Assembly (NCBI RefSeq): GCF_000969605.1
Contig: NZ_JZUE01000012.1
Span: 1-64,000 of the forward strand
From: Aquincola tertiaricarbonis
GTDB lineage: Bacteria; Pseudomonadota; Gammaproteobacteria; Burkholderiales; Burkholderiaceae_C
DNA: 64,000 nucleotides
Direction: 5' to 3'
In this document: piece by piece, positions 39,751 through 48,596 of the stretch
How positions within the stretch are numbered: the first letter of the stretch is position 1
Layout: the number at the start of each line of letters is the position of its first letter
Made by a program: the position numbers and the translations under genes
The notes under the pieces: generated by a model
Told to the model about the DNA's origin: nothing
Database searches by the model: none
What the model saw: only the letters and a program-made list of their open reading frames with translations

Positions 39751-40206
39751 ATGAAGAAACTGCATGTCCTGCTGATCGCCGGCGTCGCCTCGGTGCTGGT
39801 GCTGGGTGGTGGTGGTGCCGCCGCCTGGTGGTACCTCAAGCCCAAGCCCGAGCAACACGTGGAACAGGCCAAGAAGGTCGACAAGACCGTCTACAAGTAC
39901 GTGAGCCTGGACAAGGTGCTGGTGATGCTGCGCGGCCGCGAAGGCGAACCGCTGTCGCACTACCTGGCGGTGGACCTGGTGTTCAAGACGCCGGCCGAGC
40001 AGGAGAAGGTGATGAAGGACCACCTGCCGCTGCTGCGCAGCGTGGTGGTCAAGGCGCTGTCGGCGCACACGCTGGAAACCGCCGGCAAGATGACGATCGA
40101 CCAGTACACCGAAGAGGTGAACGCGGCCTTCGCCAAGAGCTACGAGGCGGAGCAGCGCGAGATGCCGTTCAAGACGGCCATGATCGGCAAGCTGATCATC
40201 GAGTGA
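39751..40206 (+). CDS. fliL: Flagellar stator-associated protein FliL (LafF)
   Basis: A 151-residue protein with one N-terminal membrane helix (LLIAGVASVLVLGGGGAAAWW) and a periplasmic stomatin-like domain (SHYLAVDLVFKTPAEQEKV; HLPLLRSVVVKALSAHTLE; FKTAMIGKLIIE). It surrounds and helps the stator complex. Position between fliK and fliA matches lafE-lafF-lafS. Confidence 0.9.
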   Translation: MKKLHVLLIAGVASVLVLGGGGAAAWWYLKPKPEQHVEQAKKVDKTVYKYVSLDKVLVMLRGREGEPLSHYLAVDLVFKTPAEQEKVMKDHLPLLRSVVVKALSAHTLETAGKMTIDQYTEEVNAAFAKSYEAEQREMPFKTAMIGKLIIE

Positions 40207-40210
40207 GCCG

Positions 40211-40945
40211 ATGACCTATCAGGCCGTCTACGGTGAACAGGCGTACGGTGCCGCGGAGGCGCCGCCGGCGGTGCTGCGTGGCGCGCTGGACGAAGGCGCG
40301 CAGCTGGTGGCCTATGCGCCGCTGGTCAAGCGCATCGTGCGGCAGCTCAATGCCCAGGTCACCGTCACCATGGGCCGCGACGACATGGAACAGGTGGGCC
40401 TGATGGGCCTGCTGGATTCCCTGCGCCGCTACGGCCCGCCGGACGAGAAGTTCGGCAGCTATGCGGCCATGCGGGTGCGTGGCGCCATCCTCGACGAGCT
40501 GCGCCGCCAGGACTGGCGGCCGCGCGGCGTGCGCCAGGACAGCCACAAGATCCGCGACGGCGTGCGCATCCTCACCCGCAAGCTGGGCCGCGAGCCCAGC
40601 GATGCCGAGGTGATGAAGGCCCTGGGCCTGACGCCCGAGCAGTGGAGCGACCACCAGCTCGACGAGAACGCCGAGGAGCTCTCCAGCTTCGACGAACTGG
40701 TGGCCGAGCTGAGCCTGGTGCCCAGCGACCAGCGCTCGCCGGAAGAGCAGTACGTGGTGCGGCGCAGCCTGGAGCAGGCGCTGAAGGCGCTGGACGTGCG
40801 CGAGCAGCGCGTCATCCAGCTGTACTACGAATTCGAGCTGAGCCTGAAGGAGATCGCGGCCGTCCTCGATGTCACCGAGGCCCGCGTCTGCCAGATCAAC
40901 AAGGGTGCGCTGCGGAAGATGAAGACCTTCCTGCAGCCGGCCTGA
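40211..40945 (+). CDS. fliA: Flagellar sigma factor 28, FliA (LafS)
   Basis: A 244-residue RNA polymerase sigma factor of the FliA type. Region 2: LVAYAPLVKRIVRQLNAQV and DMEQVGLMGLLDSLRRYGPP (core and -10 recognition), with KFGSYAAMRVRGAILDELR. Region 3: LTRKLGREPSDAEVMKALGL. Region 4: ALDVREQRVIQLYYEFELSLKEIAAVLDVTEARVCQI (helix-turn-helix SLKEIAAVLDVTEARVCQI). It should drive late flagellar genes of this locus and is presumably inhibited by the flgM product encoded nearby. It is located within the structural operon, as lafS is. Confidence 0.95.
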   Translation: MTYQAVYGEQAYGAAEAPPAVLRGALDEGAQLVAYAPLVKRIVRQLNAQVTVTMGRDDMEQVGLMGLLDSLRRYGPPDEKFGSYAAMRVRGAILDELRRQDWRPRGVRQDSHKIRDGVRILTRKLGREPSDAEVMKALGLTPEQWSDHQLDENAEELSSFDELVAELSLVPSDQRSPEEQYVVRRSLEQALKALDVREQRVIQLYYEFELSLKEIAAVLDVTEARVCQINKGALRKMKTFLQPA

Positions 40946-40971
40946 CACCCCACGCTTCCAAGCACAAAGCC

Positions 40972-41889
40972 ATGCAATCCATCGTCGGCATCCTCATCAT
41001 CCTGGGCAGCGTGTTCGGCGCCTTCCTCTTCCACGGCGGCAGCATCGCGATGATCTGGCAGCCGGTGGAGGTGGTCATCATCGTCGGCGCCGGCGCCGGC
41101 GCCATCGTGCTCGGCAACCCCGGCCACGTGCTGTCGGAGATGTGGCTGCAGGTGCGCAAGGTGCTGCTGCGCAAGAAGCAGGGCGGCGACTTCCAGCGCC
41201 AGCTGCTGCTGCTGATGTACGAGCTGCTGCAGACCGCCGCCGGCGGGCTGAAGGCGCTCGACGCCCACGTGGAAGCGCCGCATGAGAGCGCGCTTTTCAA
41301 GCGTTATCCGCTGATCCTGGAGGAGCCGAAGCTGCTCCACTTCATCGTCGACAACTTCCGCCTGATGGCGATGGGCAAGATCAACGCACACGAGCTGGAG
41401 GGTGTCCTCGAACAGGAGATCGAGGCCATCCACGAGGAGCTGATGCAGCCGGCCAAGTCGCTCGCCAAGATCGGCGAGGCGATGCCCGGCTTCGGCATCC
41501 TTGCGGCCGTGCTCGGGATCGTGATGACGATGAACGTGGTGGCCGACGGCGCCGCCATCGGCGAGATCGCGGTGCGCGTGGGTGCGGCCATGGTGGGCAC
41601 CTTCATCGGCATCTTCATGTGCTATGGCCTGCTCGACCCGATCAGCATGATGATGAAGCAGCTGGTGGCCGAGGAGATGCAGGCGCTGGAATCGGTCAAG
41701 GTGGTGCTGTGCACCCACGTGGCCGGCAAGCCGCCGCTGCTGGCCATCGACGCCGGCCGCCGCCTGGTGCAGCTCAACATCAAGCCCAGCTTCGCCGTGC
41801 TGGAAGGCTGGATCGACAAGATGCAGAACGCCGGCGACCCCGACGGCACGCCGGCGCGACGGGCGGGAGACAAGCGTGTCCAAGCCTGA
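40972..41889 (+). CDS. motA: Flagellar motor stator protein MotA (LafT)
   Basis: A 305-residue protein with four membrane helices: residues 3-20 and 29-48 (VEVVIIVGAGAGAIVLG) and two late helices (GFGILAAVLGIVMTMNVV; VGAAMVGTFIGIFMCYGLL). The cytoplasmic loop between them holds the charged segment that touches FliG. Conserved P residues near helices three and four are present (AMPGFG, LDPIS). It forms the proton channel with MotB. The gene overlaps motB by 14 bp. Confidence 0.95.
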   Translation: MQSIVGILIILGSVFGAFLFHGGSIAMIWQPVEVVIIVGAGAGAIVLGNPGHVLSEMWLQVRKVLLRKKQGGDFQRQLLLLMYELLQTAAGGLKALDAHVEAPHESALFKRYPLILEEPKLLHFIVDNFRLMAMGKINAHELEGVLEQEIEAIHEELMQPAKSLAKIGEAMPGFGILAAVLGIVMTMNVVADGAAIGEIAVRVGAAMVGTFIGIFMCYGLLDPISMMMKQLVAEEMQALESVKVVLCTHVAGKPPLLAIDAGRRLVQLNIKPSFAVLEGWIDKMQNAGDPDGTPARRAGDKRVQA

Positions 41890-42931
41890 GGCCAAGGGCA
41901 AGGGCCACCATGAGGAAACCGTCGTCAAGCGGGTGTCCGGCAAGGGCCACCATGACGACCACGGCGGCGCCTGGAAGGTCGCCTTTGCCGATTTCTGCCT
42001 GGCCCTGCTGTGCCTGTTCCTGGTGCTGTGGCTGATGGCCTCGCGTGAGCAGCAGGAAACCGCCGAGCAGCTGCGCATGGCCCAGGGCGGCAGCCCGATG
42101 GACGGCGGCGGCGGCGGGCGCATTCCCGGCGAGCCCGGCAGCGCGCTGGGCAGCCTGATCTCGCGCGAACCGGTGCCCAGCCGCGGCGACGACCCCACCA
42201 ACAAGGAAGGCAACCCCGGCGCACGTTCTTCCGGCGAAGGCGCCGGCCCCACGCCCAAGCTGTCCAAGTCGCGCTACGAGAGCGAGTCCGACATGAACGA
42301 GCTGGCCCGGGTGCTGGCCGACGTGAGCCGCCGCGCCGGGCTGGAGGACAACCTGCAATCCGTCATCACGCCCTACGGCCTGCGCGTGATGCTGCACGAC
42401 ACCGAGCGCGAAGGCATGTTCAAGCGCGGCAGCGCCATTCCCACCGAGCGCTTCCGCGGGCTGATGCAGGCGCTGGGCCCGCTGTTCGCGCAGATCGAGA
42501 ACCAGCTCATGATCGTCGGCCACACCGACTCGCTCCCGTACGTGGAGAAGAGCCCGACCGCCTTCTCCAACTGGGCGCTGTCCAACAGCCGCGCCTCGGC
42601 CGCACGCTCGCACCTCTTGATGGGCGGCATGCCCGAGTCCAGCGTGCTGCAGGTGGTGGGCATGGCCGACCGCGCACCGATGACCCCCGACAACCCGCGC
42701 GCGGACGTCAACCGCCGCATCGAGCTGATGGTGCTCACGCCCGACCAGGCGCGCAACGTCAGCGCCATGTACGGCATGCCCACGCGCAGCCAGGCGCTGG
42801 TACCCGGCAGCCTGTCGGTGGTGCCGGCCAAGGCCGACCAGGGCGTGGCCGCGCTGCGCACCCAGCTGCTGGCCGGCCGCGACACGGCGGCCCCGCTGCA
42901 GGCCGCCGACACCCGGAAGAACACGCCATGA
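41876..42931 (+). CDS. motB: Flagellar motor stator protein MotB (LafU)
   Basis: A 351-residue protein. The single membrane helix (residues 36-58) has the proton-carrying Asp as D39 in KVAFADFCLALLCLFLVLW. A Gly/Pro/Ser-rich linker follows, then an OmpA-like peptidoglycan-binding domain: IVGHTDSLPYV, WALSNSRASAARSHLL and DRAPMTPDNPRADVNRRIEL. It anchors the stator to the wall. The N-terminus has His-rich GHHEE and GHHDDHGG stretches, as in LafU. GTG start overlapping motA by 14 bp; overlaps flgM by 4 bp. Confidence 0.95.
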   Translation: MSKPEAKGKGHHEETVVKRVSGKGHHDDHGGAWKVAFADFCLALLCLFLVLWLMASREQQETAEQLRMAQGGSPMDGGGGGRIPGEPGSALGSLISREPVPSRGDDPTNKEGNPGARSSGEGAGPTPKLSKSRYESESDMNELARVLADVSRRAGLEDNLQSVITPYGLRVMLHDTEREGMFKRGSAIPTERFRGLMQALGPLFAQIENQLMIVGHTDSLPYVEKSPTAFSNWALSNSRASAARSHLLMGGMPESSVLQVVGMADRAPMTPDNPRADVNRRIELMVLTPDQARNVSAMYGMPTRSQALVPGSLSVVPAKADQGVAALRTQLLAGRDTAAPLQAADTRKNTP

Positions 42932-43248
42932 GAACCACCAAGTCGTCTTCCTCCCGCGGTGCCCCGCTGCGCAGCGCAGCCGCGTCCGGCACCGGCAAGC
43001 TGGCCGGCGTGGCTGCCACCGTACCGGCGGCCGAAGCGGGTGCGATGGCCGGCGCCGCCGCCGCAAGCGCGCCGCAGGTGCTGCAGTCCGCCGTGCTGGG
43101 CCCCGCGCTGGCCGCCATGGCCAACCTGCCCGAGATCGACCATGCCAAGGTGGCCGAGCTGCGCGACGCCATCGCGCGCGGCGACCTGCACTTCGACGCG
43201 GCCAAGCTGGCCGGCCTGATCCAGCGCTTCCACGGGAGCCGCTCATGA
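42928..43248 (+). CDS. flgM: Anti-sigma-28 factor FlgM
   Basis: A 106-residue protein, disordered and Ala-rich at the N-terminus, with the FlgM C-terminal helices: DHAKVAELRDAIARGDLHF (the sigma-28 binding helix) and DAAKLAGLIQRFH. FlgM holds FliA inactive until it is exported after hook completion. It overlaps motB and flgN by 4 bp each. Confidence 0.85.
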   Translation: MRTTKSSSSRGAPLRSAAASGTGKLAGVAATVPAAEAGAMAGAAAASAPQVLQSAVLGPALAAMANLPEIDHAKVAELRDAIARGDLHFDAAKLAGLIQRFHGSRS

Positions 43249-43667
43249 AACGCTCCGACGTGCTGCGCAGCCTGATCTCCGGCGTGCATGCCGACCATGC
43301 CGACTACCAGCAGCTGCGCCAGCTGCTGGGCGAGCAGTTCGACGCCGCCCTGCGCCATGACACCCAGGCGCTCACCGCGCTGGGCGAGCGCATCACCGCA
43401 CAGGTGGCGGTGCTGGACCAGCGCCGCCGCGAGCGCATGCGCGCGGTGGCCCTGCTGGGCCTGCGCGCACCGGCCACGATGGAGCAGGTGATCGTGCTCT
43501 TCGCGAGCAACATGCAGGCCGCGGTGCGGCAGCTGTGGCAGGCGCTGGAGGCCCTGGTGCTGGAATGCAAGGCCCTCAACGGCCGCAACTGCCGTTTGAT
43601 GATGGAACAGCATGCGCTGATGCAGCGTGTGCTGGCCGGCGAGGCGGATACCTATGTTCCGGCCTGA
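43245..43667 (+). CDS. flgN: Flagellar chaperone FlgN
   Basis: A 140-residue helical protein (DYQQLRQLLGEQFDAALRHD; ALTALGERITAQVAVLDQRR; LWQALEALVLECKALNGRN; LMMEQHALMQRVLAG). FlgN chaperones the hook-filament junction proteins FlgK and FlgL. It follows flgM with a 4-bp overlap, the usual pairing. Confidence 0.85.
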   Translation: MKRSDVLRSLISGVHADHADYQQLRQLLGEQFDAALRHDTQALTALGERITAQVAVLDQRRRERMRAVALLGLRAPATMEQVIVLFASNMQAAVRQLWQALEALVLECKALNGRNCRLMMEQHALMQRVLAGEADTYVPA

Positions 43668-44439
43668 GCTCGCCCTGATGACCACGCCGGCCCGCCCGGC
43701 CAGCGCCGCCAGGCCCACCGCGCCGGCACCGGCGGCCATGGCCTCGAGCGGCGGCCGCTTCAGCCAGACCTTCGCCCAGCTCGACGGCGAGATCCGCGAC
43801 TACATCGCCCATGGCACACCGCAAGGCAGCGACGTGCCCGCGCTCAGCAGCGCGGCACGCGCCTACCTGGCCCGGATGCAGGCCACGCCGGTGCCTACGG
43901 CCGCCGCAGGCCACAACGTCCTGCAGCCCCTGCCCGCGCTGGAGGGCAGCGGTGCGCTGGGCGAGGTGTCGGCCGGCTCGCTAGAGCGCGATGCCTTCCT
44001 CGGCCACATCGCGCCGTGGGCGGAGCAGGCGGGGCAGCAGCTGGGCGTGGCGCCCGACATCCTGGCGGCGCATGCCGCGCTGGAGTCCGGCTGGGGCCAG
44101 CGCCCGCTGCGCCAGCCCGATGGCAGCAGCACCCACAACCTGTTCGGCATCAAGGCCGGCGGCGGCTGGCGCGGCGGCAGTGCCGATGCCCTCACCACCG
44201 AATACGAGGACGGCGTGGCGCTGAAGAAGACCGAGCGCTTCCGCAGCTATCCCGATGCGGGCGCGGCCTTCCGCGACTTCACGCAGCTGATGCAGACCAG
44301 CCCGCGCTACCAGGCCGCGCTGAACACCGGCACCGACGTGCGCGCATATGCCGAGGCGCTGGCGCGCGGCGGCTATGCCACCGACCCCAACTACGCCGAC
44401 AAGCTAGTAAGCGTGGTCAACCGGCTGCGTACACGATGA
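43654..44439 (+). CDS. Flagellar muramidase (FlgJ C-terminal-type glucosaminidase, separate)
   Basis: A 261-residue protein whose C-terminal two thirds is a glucosaminidase domain of the FlgJ family: HAALESGWGQRPL with the predicted catalytic E144, THNLFGIKAGGGWRG, TEYEDGVALKKTERFRSYPD in part, and FRDFTQLMQTSPRY. Classic FlgJ is a fusion of a rod-cap domain and this wall-cutting domain; here the rod domain is encoded separately at 51233. No signal peptide, as expected for a protein exported through the flagellar channel. Start at 43654 overlaps flgN by 14 bp; 43678 is an alternative. Confidence 0.85.
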   Translation: MFRPELALMTTPARPASAARPTAPAPAAMASSGGRFSQTFAQLDGEIRDYIAHGTPQGSDVPALSSAARAYLARMQATPVPTAAAGHNVLQPLPALEGSGALGEVSAGSLERDAFLGHIAPWAEQAGQQLGVAPDILAAHAALESGWGQRPLRQPDGSSTHNLFGIKAGGGWRGGSADALTTEYEDGVALKKTERFRSYPDAGAAFRDFTQLMQTSPRYQAALNTGTDVRAYAEALARGGYATDPNYADKLVSVVNRLRTR

Positions 44440-44452
44440 AGCCGCTGCAGGC

Positions 44453-45178
44453 TCAGGGCATGTCGGCCGGCTGCACCGTGCCGGCCTCCATCACCCGTGC
44501 GCGGATCACCTTGCCGGTGTTCACGTTGCGCACCCGCACCACCTCGCCGCGCTTGCCGGGCTCCAGCGCTTCGCCGCTGGCCGTGACCTGCACCGGGCCG
44601 CTGCGGGCTTCGATCACCACCACGTCGCCGCGCTTGACCAGCACCGGCGCGCTCAGCAGCCGCTTCTGCAGCACCTGGCCGGGCCGCAGCGGACGCAACG
44701 CGGCCTGGCCGGCCGCTTCCTCGATGTCCGACATCGGGTCGGGCACCGACGACACGTCGCGCCGGTCCAGCATCAGGTCGCTGGCGGCGATCGGCTTGCC
44801 CGAGGCCACCGACGTGGCCGCGACCACCACCTCGGCGCTGAGCGAGCCGCGCACCACGAAGACGGTGCGGCTGCCCTCCACGCCCGGGCAACGGGCGGCG
44901 AAGCGCATGCGGCTGGCGAAGCGGTTTTCCATCGTCTCGATCAACGGCGCCTGGGCGCAGCGCGGTGCCTCGCGCGTGCCTACCGGCGACACGCTGACCT
45001 CGATCTCCGGGGCCAGCAGGCCGTCGCGCTCGGCCTGCAGGTGCAAGGCCTCGCGCGCGGCCTCGGCCACGGCCGCTTCCATCGACGGCACGGCCGCGGC
45101 AGGCGCGGCGGCCACGGCCGCGGCATAGGCCAGCGGCCACACGGACCACCATTTTCTCGACAGGCAAAGGAGCAGCAT
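44453..45178 (-). CDS. flgA: P-ring assembly chaperone FlgA
   Basis: A 241-residue periplasmic protein with a signal peptide (LSRKWWSVWPLAYAAAVAAA) and a SAF domain: VVVAATSVASGKPIAASDLMLDRRDVS, split as VVVAATSVASGKPIA and ASDLMLDRRDVS; LRPGQVLQKRLLSAP; GDVVVIEARSGPVQVTASGEAL in part. FlgA helps assemble FlgI into the P-ring. The start is uncertain: ATG at 45178 or 45184, or GTG at 45142. The ATG choices keep the basic n-region but then overlap the divergent flgB start by two bases. Confidence 0.8.
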   Translation of the reverse strand: MLLLCLSRKWWSVWPLAYAAAVAAAPAAAVPSMEAAVAEAAREALHLQAERDGLLAPEIEVSVSPVGTREAPRCAQAPLIETMENRFASRMRFAARCPGVEGSRTVFVVRGSLSAEVVVAATSVASGKPIAASDLMLDRRDVSSVPDPMSDIEEAAGQAALRPLRPGQVLQKRLLSAPVLVKRGDVVVIEARSGPVQVTASGEALEPGKRGEVVRVRNVNTGKVIRARVMEAGTVQPADMP

Positions 45179-45545
45179 GGGCATCGACTTCAAACAGGCG
45201 CTGGGCACGCATGCCAACACGCTGGCGCTGCGTGCCGAACGCACCCGGATCCTGGCATCCAACATCGCCAATGAAAGCACGCCGGGCTACCAGGCACGCG
45301 ACATCGACTTCGCAGCGACGCTGCGCCAGGTCGAAACCGGCGAGGACGCCGATGGCCTGTCATTAGACACCGGCGCCGAGGACCCGAAGTACCGCGTGCC
45401 CTTCCATCCCACCCAGGACGGCAACACCGTCGAACTGGGCGTGGAGCAGGCGGCTTTCTCGCAGAACGCCTCGGATTTCCAGACCAGCCTCACCTTCGTG
45501 AACATGAAGCTGCGTGGCCTGGCCAAGGCCATCGAAGGACGTTGA
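45177..45545 (+). CDS. flgB: Flagellar rod protein FlgB
   Basis: A 122-residue protein with the rod signature LRAERTRILASNIANESTPGYQARDIDF, split as ILASNIANESTPGYQARDIDF without the first residues (key residues A-S-N-I-A-N-x-x-T-P-G-Y). AAAGGAG stands 8 nt before the ATG. It is the first gene of the plus-strand flgB-L unit; its promoter must lie within the divergent flgA coding sequence. Confidence 0.93.
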   Translation: MGIDFKQALGTHANTLALRAERTRILASNIANESTPGYQARDIDFAATLRQVETGEDADGLSLDTGAEDPKYRVPFHPTQDGNTVELGVEQAAFSQNASDFQTSLTFVNMKLRGLAKAIEGR

Positions 45546-45547
45546 AC

Positions 45548-45949
45548 ATGACATTCCGCCACATCGCCCAGATCGCCGGCTCCGCCATGTCCGCGCAGAC
45601 GGTGCGCCTGAACACCATCGCCAGCAACCTGGCCAACGCACAGTCGGCCACCGGCAGCGAGACCGATACCTACAAGGCCCGCAAGCCGGTGTTCGCGGCC
45701 ATCGCGCAGGGCGCCGGCACCTCGGTGCAGGTGCTGGACGTGGTGGAGAGCACCGAGCCGCTGCGCAAGTCGTACGAGCCCGACCATCCGCTGGCCAACG
45801 ACGAGGGGATGGTGTTCTATCCCAACGTCAGCCCGGTGGCCGAGATGACCGACATGATGTCGGCCTCGCGCGCCTTCGAGACCAACGTGGAGGTGATGTC
45901 GCGCCTGAAGGGCATGCAGCAGTCGCTGCTGAAGCTGGGCGAGGGCTGA
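45548..45949 (+). CDS. flgC: Flagellar rod protein FlgC
   Basis: A 133-residue protein with IAGSAMSAQTVRLNTIASNLANA at the start (split as IAGSAMSAQTVRL and NTIASNLANA) and the C-terminal MTDMMSASRAFETNVEVM. The ATG at 45548 with AAGGA upstream is used; a TTG six bases earlier is in frame. Proximal rod subunit, next to flgB with a 2-bp gap. Confidence 0.94.
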   Translation: MTFRHIAQIAGSAMSAQTVRLNTIASNLANAQSATGSETDTYKARKPVFAAIAQGAGTSVQVLDVVESTEPLRKSYEPDHPLANDEGMVFYPNVSPVAEMTDMMSASRAFETNVEVMSRLKGMQQSLLKLGEG

Positions 45950-45953
45950 ACGC

Positions 45954-46625
45954 ATGGCCTCCCTCATCACCAACGACGGCACGGCCGGCGCGGCCGCCAA
46001 GTCCGGCGGCATCAACAGCGCCATCGGCGCCAATGGCGAGATCTCCAACCTGTTCACCACGCTGCTGGTGGCGCAGATCAAGAACCAGAACCCGCTGGAG
46101 CCCACCGACCCGGCCGAGTTCGTCGCGCAGCTCACCCAGCTGAGCCAGACCGAGACGCTGCAGAACCTGTCCAGCCAGACCACGCTGAACGGCGCCCTGC
46201 TGGAAAGCCTGCAAACCCTGGGCCTGGGCGGCCAGGTGGGCGGCCGCGTCACCGTGAGCACCGATGCGGTGTCGCTGGGCGGCACGGCCGTGGGCGGCAG
46301 CTTCGAGCTGTCGGCCGCCAGCAGCAAGACCACGCTGGTGCTCACCGCCGACAACGGCACCGAGCGCCGCATCGAGCTGGGCACCCAGGCCGCGGGCACC
46401 GTGCCCTTCAGCCTGGACCGCAATGCCCTGGGCCTGCCGGCCGGCACTTATGCCGTGCGGGTGGAGGCCGAAAACCAGGCTTCGCCTTCCGTGAGCGTGC
46501 TGGGCACGCTGAGCAGCGTGCGGCTGGCCGCCGACGGCAGCGTGGTGGTGGACGTGTCGGGCGTGGGCGAGACCGCCCCCGACGCCATCACCGCCTTCCA
46601 TGGCCGCGCCAACGCCCAACCCTGA
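45954..46625 (+). CDS. flgD: Hook cap protein FlgD
   Basis: A 223-residue protein with the FlgD signature FTTLLVAQIKNQNPLEPTDP and EFVAQLTQLSQTETLQNL, followed by a FlgD Ig-like/Tudor region (VPFSLDRNALGLPAGTYAVR). It caps the growing hook. Length and motifs are normal. It is 4 bp behind flgC. Confidence 0.94.
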   Translation: MASLITNDGTAGAAAKSGGINSAIGANGEISNLFTTLLVAQIKNQNPLEPTDPAEFVAQLTQLSQTETLQNLSSQTTLNGALLESLQTLGLGGQVGGRVTVSTDAVSLGGTAVGGSFELSAASSKTTLVLTADNGTERRIELGTQAAGTVPFSLDRNALGLPAGTYAVRVEAENQASPSVSVLGTLSSVRLAADGSVVVDVSGVGETAPDAITAFHGRANAQP

Positions 46626-46647
46626 ATCCCTGCAAGAAGGAACCGAC

Positions 46648-47835
46648 ATGAGCTTCGCCATCGCGCTTTCCGGCATCAACGCCATCAACGCCGAGCTGGA
46701 CACCATCTCCAACAACATCGCCAACTCTGGCACCTACGGCTTCAAGGCCGGTCGCGCCAACTTCGCGTCGATGTACGCAGGCACGCAACCCACGGGCGCG
46801 GAAGTCTCGTCCGTCACCCAGACCATCGAGGAAGGCGGCGGCGTGATGACCACCGGCCGCAGCATGGACGCGTCCATCAGCGGCCGCGGCTTCTTCGTCT
46901 CGCGCGATGCCAGCGGCGCCATGGTCTACAGCCGCGTGGGCATGTTCAGCGTGGACAAGAGCGGCTTCGTGGTGGACGGCAGCGGCCGCAAGGTGCAGGG
47001 TTATGCCGCGCTGGAAGGCAGCACTGCGCTGGGCGCGCTGGGCGACCTGACGGTGCCCAACGGCCAGATCGCGGCCAAGGCCACCGATTCGCTGAAGTAC
47101 GTGAGCAACCTGTCGCGCGACTGGACGGTGCCCACCATCACGCCGTTCAACCCGGCCGATCCGCTGACCTTCAACAGCTCCAACGTCTCGGTGGTCTACG
47201 ACTCGCTGGGCACCAAGCACAGCGTGACCCAGTACTTCGTGAAGACGGGCACCAACGCCATCAACGTGCACTACACCTTCGACGGTGCAGCCGCCGCGGC
47301 GCCGCAGGCGCTCACCTTCGACACCAACGGCGTGCTCACCTCGCCCACCGCGGCGGTGTCGCTGAACCTGGGCACGCCCGCCGGCGCCAATCCGCTGGTG
47401 GTCTCCCTGGACTACACCGGCACCACGCAATATGCCGGCGAAGCGGTGCCCACCGTCAATGCCTCCAACGGCTATGCCTCGGGCACGCTGATCTCCACCG
47501 CACTGGACGAGGACGGTTCGGTGATGGCCCAGTACAGCAACGGCGAGAAGAAGCGCGTGGGCACCCTGGCCCTGGCCGCCTTCCCGGCCGAAGGCGACCT
47601 CACGCCGGTGAGCGACACCAGCTGGGTGGCCTCGTCGGCCTCGGGCGAGGCGCTGATGTTCGCCGCCGGCAGCGGCATGACGGGCAAGCTCACCACCGGC
47701 TCCATCGAGCAGTCGAACGTGGACATGACCGGCGAGCTGGTGGGCCTGATGTCCGCCCAGCGCAACTACCAGGCCAACACCAAGGTGCTGTCCACCGAGA
47801 ACGAGATGATGCAGGCGCTGATGCAGGCGGTCTGA
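46648..47835 (+). CDS. flgE: Flagellar hook protein FlgE
   Basis: A 395-residue protein with the axial N-terminal motif LSGINAINAELDTISNNIAN (split before further residues: NSGTYGFKAG) and the C-terminal LVGLMSAQRNYQANTKVLST. Central domains D1/D2 give normal hook length. It forms the hook. AAGAAGGAA precedes the ATG. Confidence 0.95.
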   Translation: MSFAIALSGINAINAELDTISNNIANSGTYGFKAGRANFASMYAGTQPTGAEVSSVTQTIEEGGGVMTTGRSMDASISGRGFFVSRDASGAMVYSRVGMFSVDKSGFVVDGSGRKVQGYAALEGSTALGALGDLTVPNGQIAAKATDSLKYVSNLSRDWTVPTITPFNPADPLTFNSSNVSVVYDSLGTKHSVTQYFVKTGTNAINVHYTFDGAAAAAPQALTFDTNGVLTSPTAAVSLNLGTPAGANPLVVSLDYTGTTQYAGEAVPTVNASNGYASGTLISTALDEDGSVMAQYSNGEKKRVGTLALAAFPAEGDLTPVSDTSWVASSASGEALMFAAGSGMTGKLTTGSIEQSNVDMTGELVGLMSAQRNYQANTKVLSTENEMMQALMQAV

Positions 47836-47860
47836 GCGCGCACGCCGAGAAGACGACGCC

Positions 47861-48586
47861 ATGGACGCCTTGATCTACACCCTGATGAGCGGCGCGGAGC
47901 GCTCGATGCGCGCGCAGCAGGTGCATGCGAACAACCTGGCCAACCTGGAGACCACCGGCTTTCGGGCGGACCTGGACATGGCGCTCAGCGAAGCCGTGCC
48001 CGGCGTGGGCTTCGATGCCCGCCACATGGCGCGGCTGGAGACCAATTCGGTGACCTCGCGCGCCGGGGCGGTGCGGTCCACCGGCCGCGACATGGACGTG
48101 GCCCTGCAGGGCAACGCCTTCCTCACGGTGCAGTGGCAGGGCGGCGAGGCCTACACCCGCGCCGGCGCCATCCAGATCGACGCCGACGGTGGCCTGCATG
48201 TGGATGGCCGGCCCTTGATGGGCGATGGCGGACCCATCGTGCTGCCGCCCTACGAGAAGCTGAGCATCGGCGTGGACGGCACCGTGTCCATCCAGGCGCC
48301 GGGCGAGCCCGAGATGCAGGCGGTGGACCGGCTGAAGCTGGTCACGCCGCCGCTGGGCCAGATCACCAAGAACGAGGCCGGCCTCATCGTGCCGCGCAAC
48401 GGCCAGCCGCTGCCCGCCGACGAGGCCGCACAGCTGCAGGCCGGCGCGCTGGAGGGCAGCAACGTGTCGGCGGTCGAGGAGATGGTGGCCACCATGAGCC
48501 TGAACCGCGACTTCGAGGTGCAGATGAAGCTCTACAAGGCCGCCGACTCGATGGCCGAGGCCGGCAACCGATTGATCAGGGAATGA
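47861..48586 (+). CDS. flgF: Flagellar rod protein FlgF
   Basis: A 241-residue rod protein: GAERSMRAQQVHANNLANLE and TTGFRADLDMALS at the N-terminus, GRDMDVALQGNAFLTVQW, GAIQIDADGGLHVDGRPLMG, and the C-terminal VEEMVATMSLNRDFEVQMKL. Proximal rod subunit, normal length, between flgE and flgG. Confidence 0.94.
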   Translation: MDALIYTLMSGAERSMRAQQVHANNLANLETTGFRADLDMALSEAVPGVGFDARHMARLETNSVTSRAGAVRSTGRDMDVALQGNAFLTVQWQGGEAYTRAGAIQIDADGGLHVDGRPLMGDGGPIVLPPYEKLSIGVDGTVSIQAPGEPEMQAVDRLKLVTPPLGQITKNEAGLIVPRNGQPLPADEAAQLQAGALEGSNVSAVEEMVATMSLNRDFEVQMKLYKAADSMAEAGNRLIRE

Positions 48587-48596
48587 GGAGAATCCG

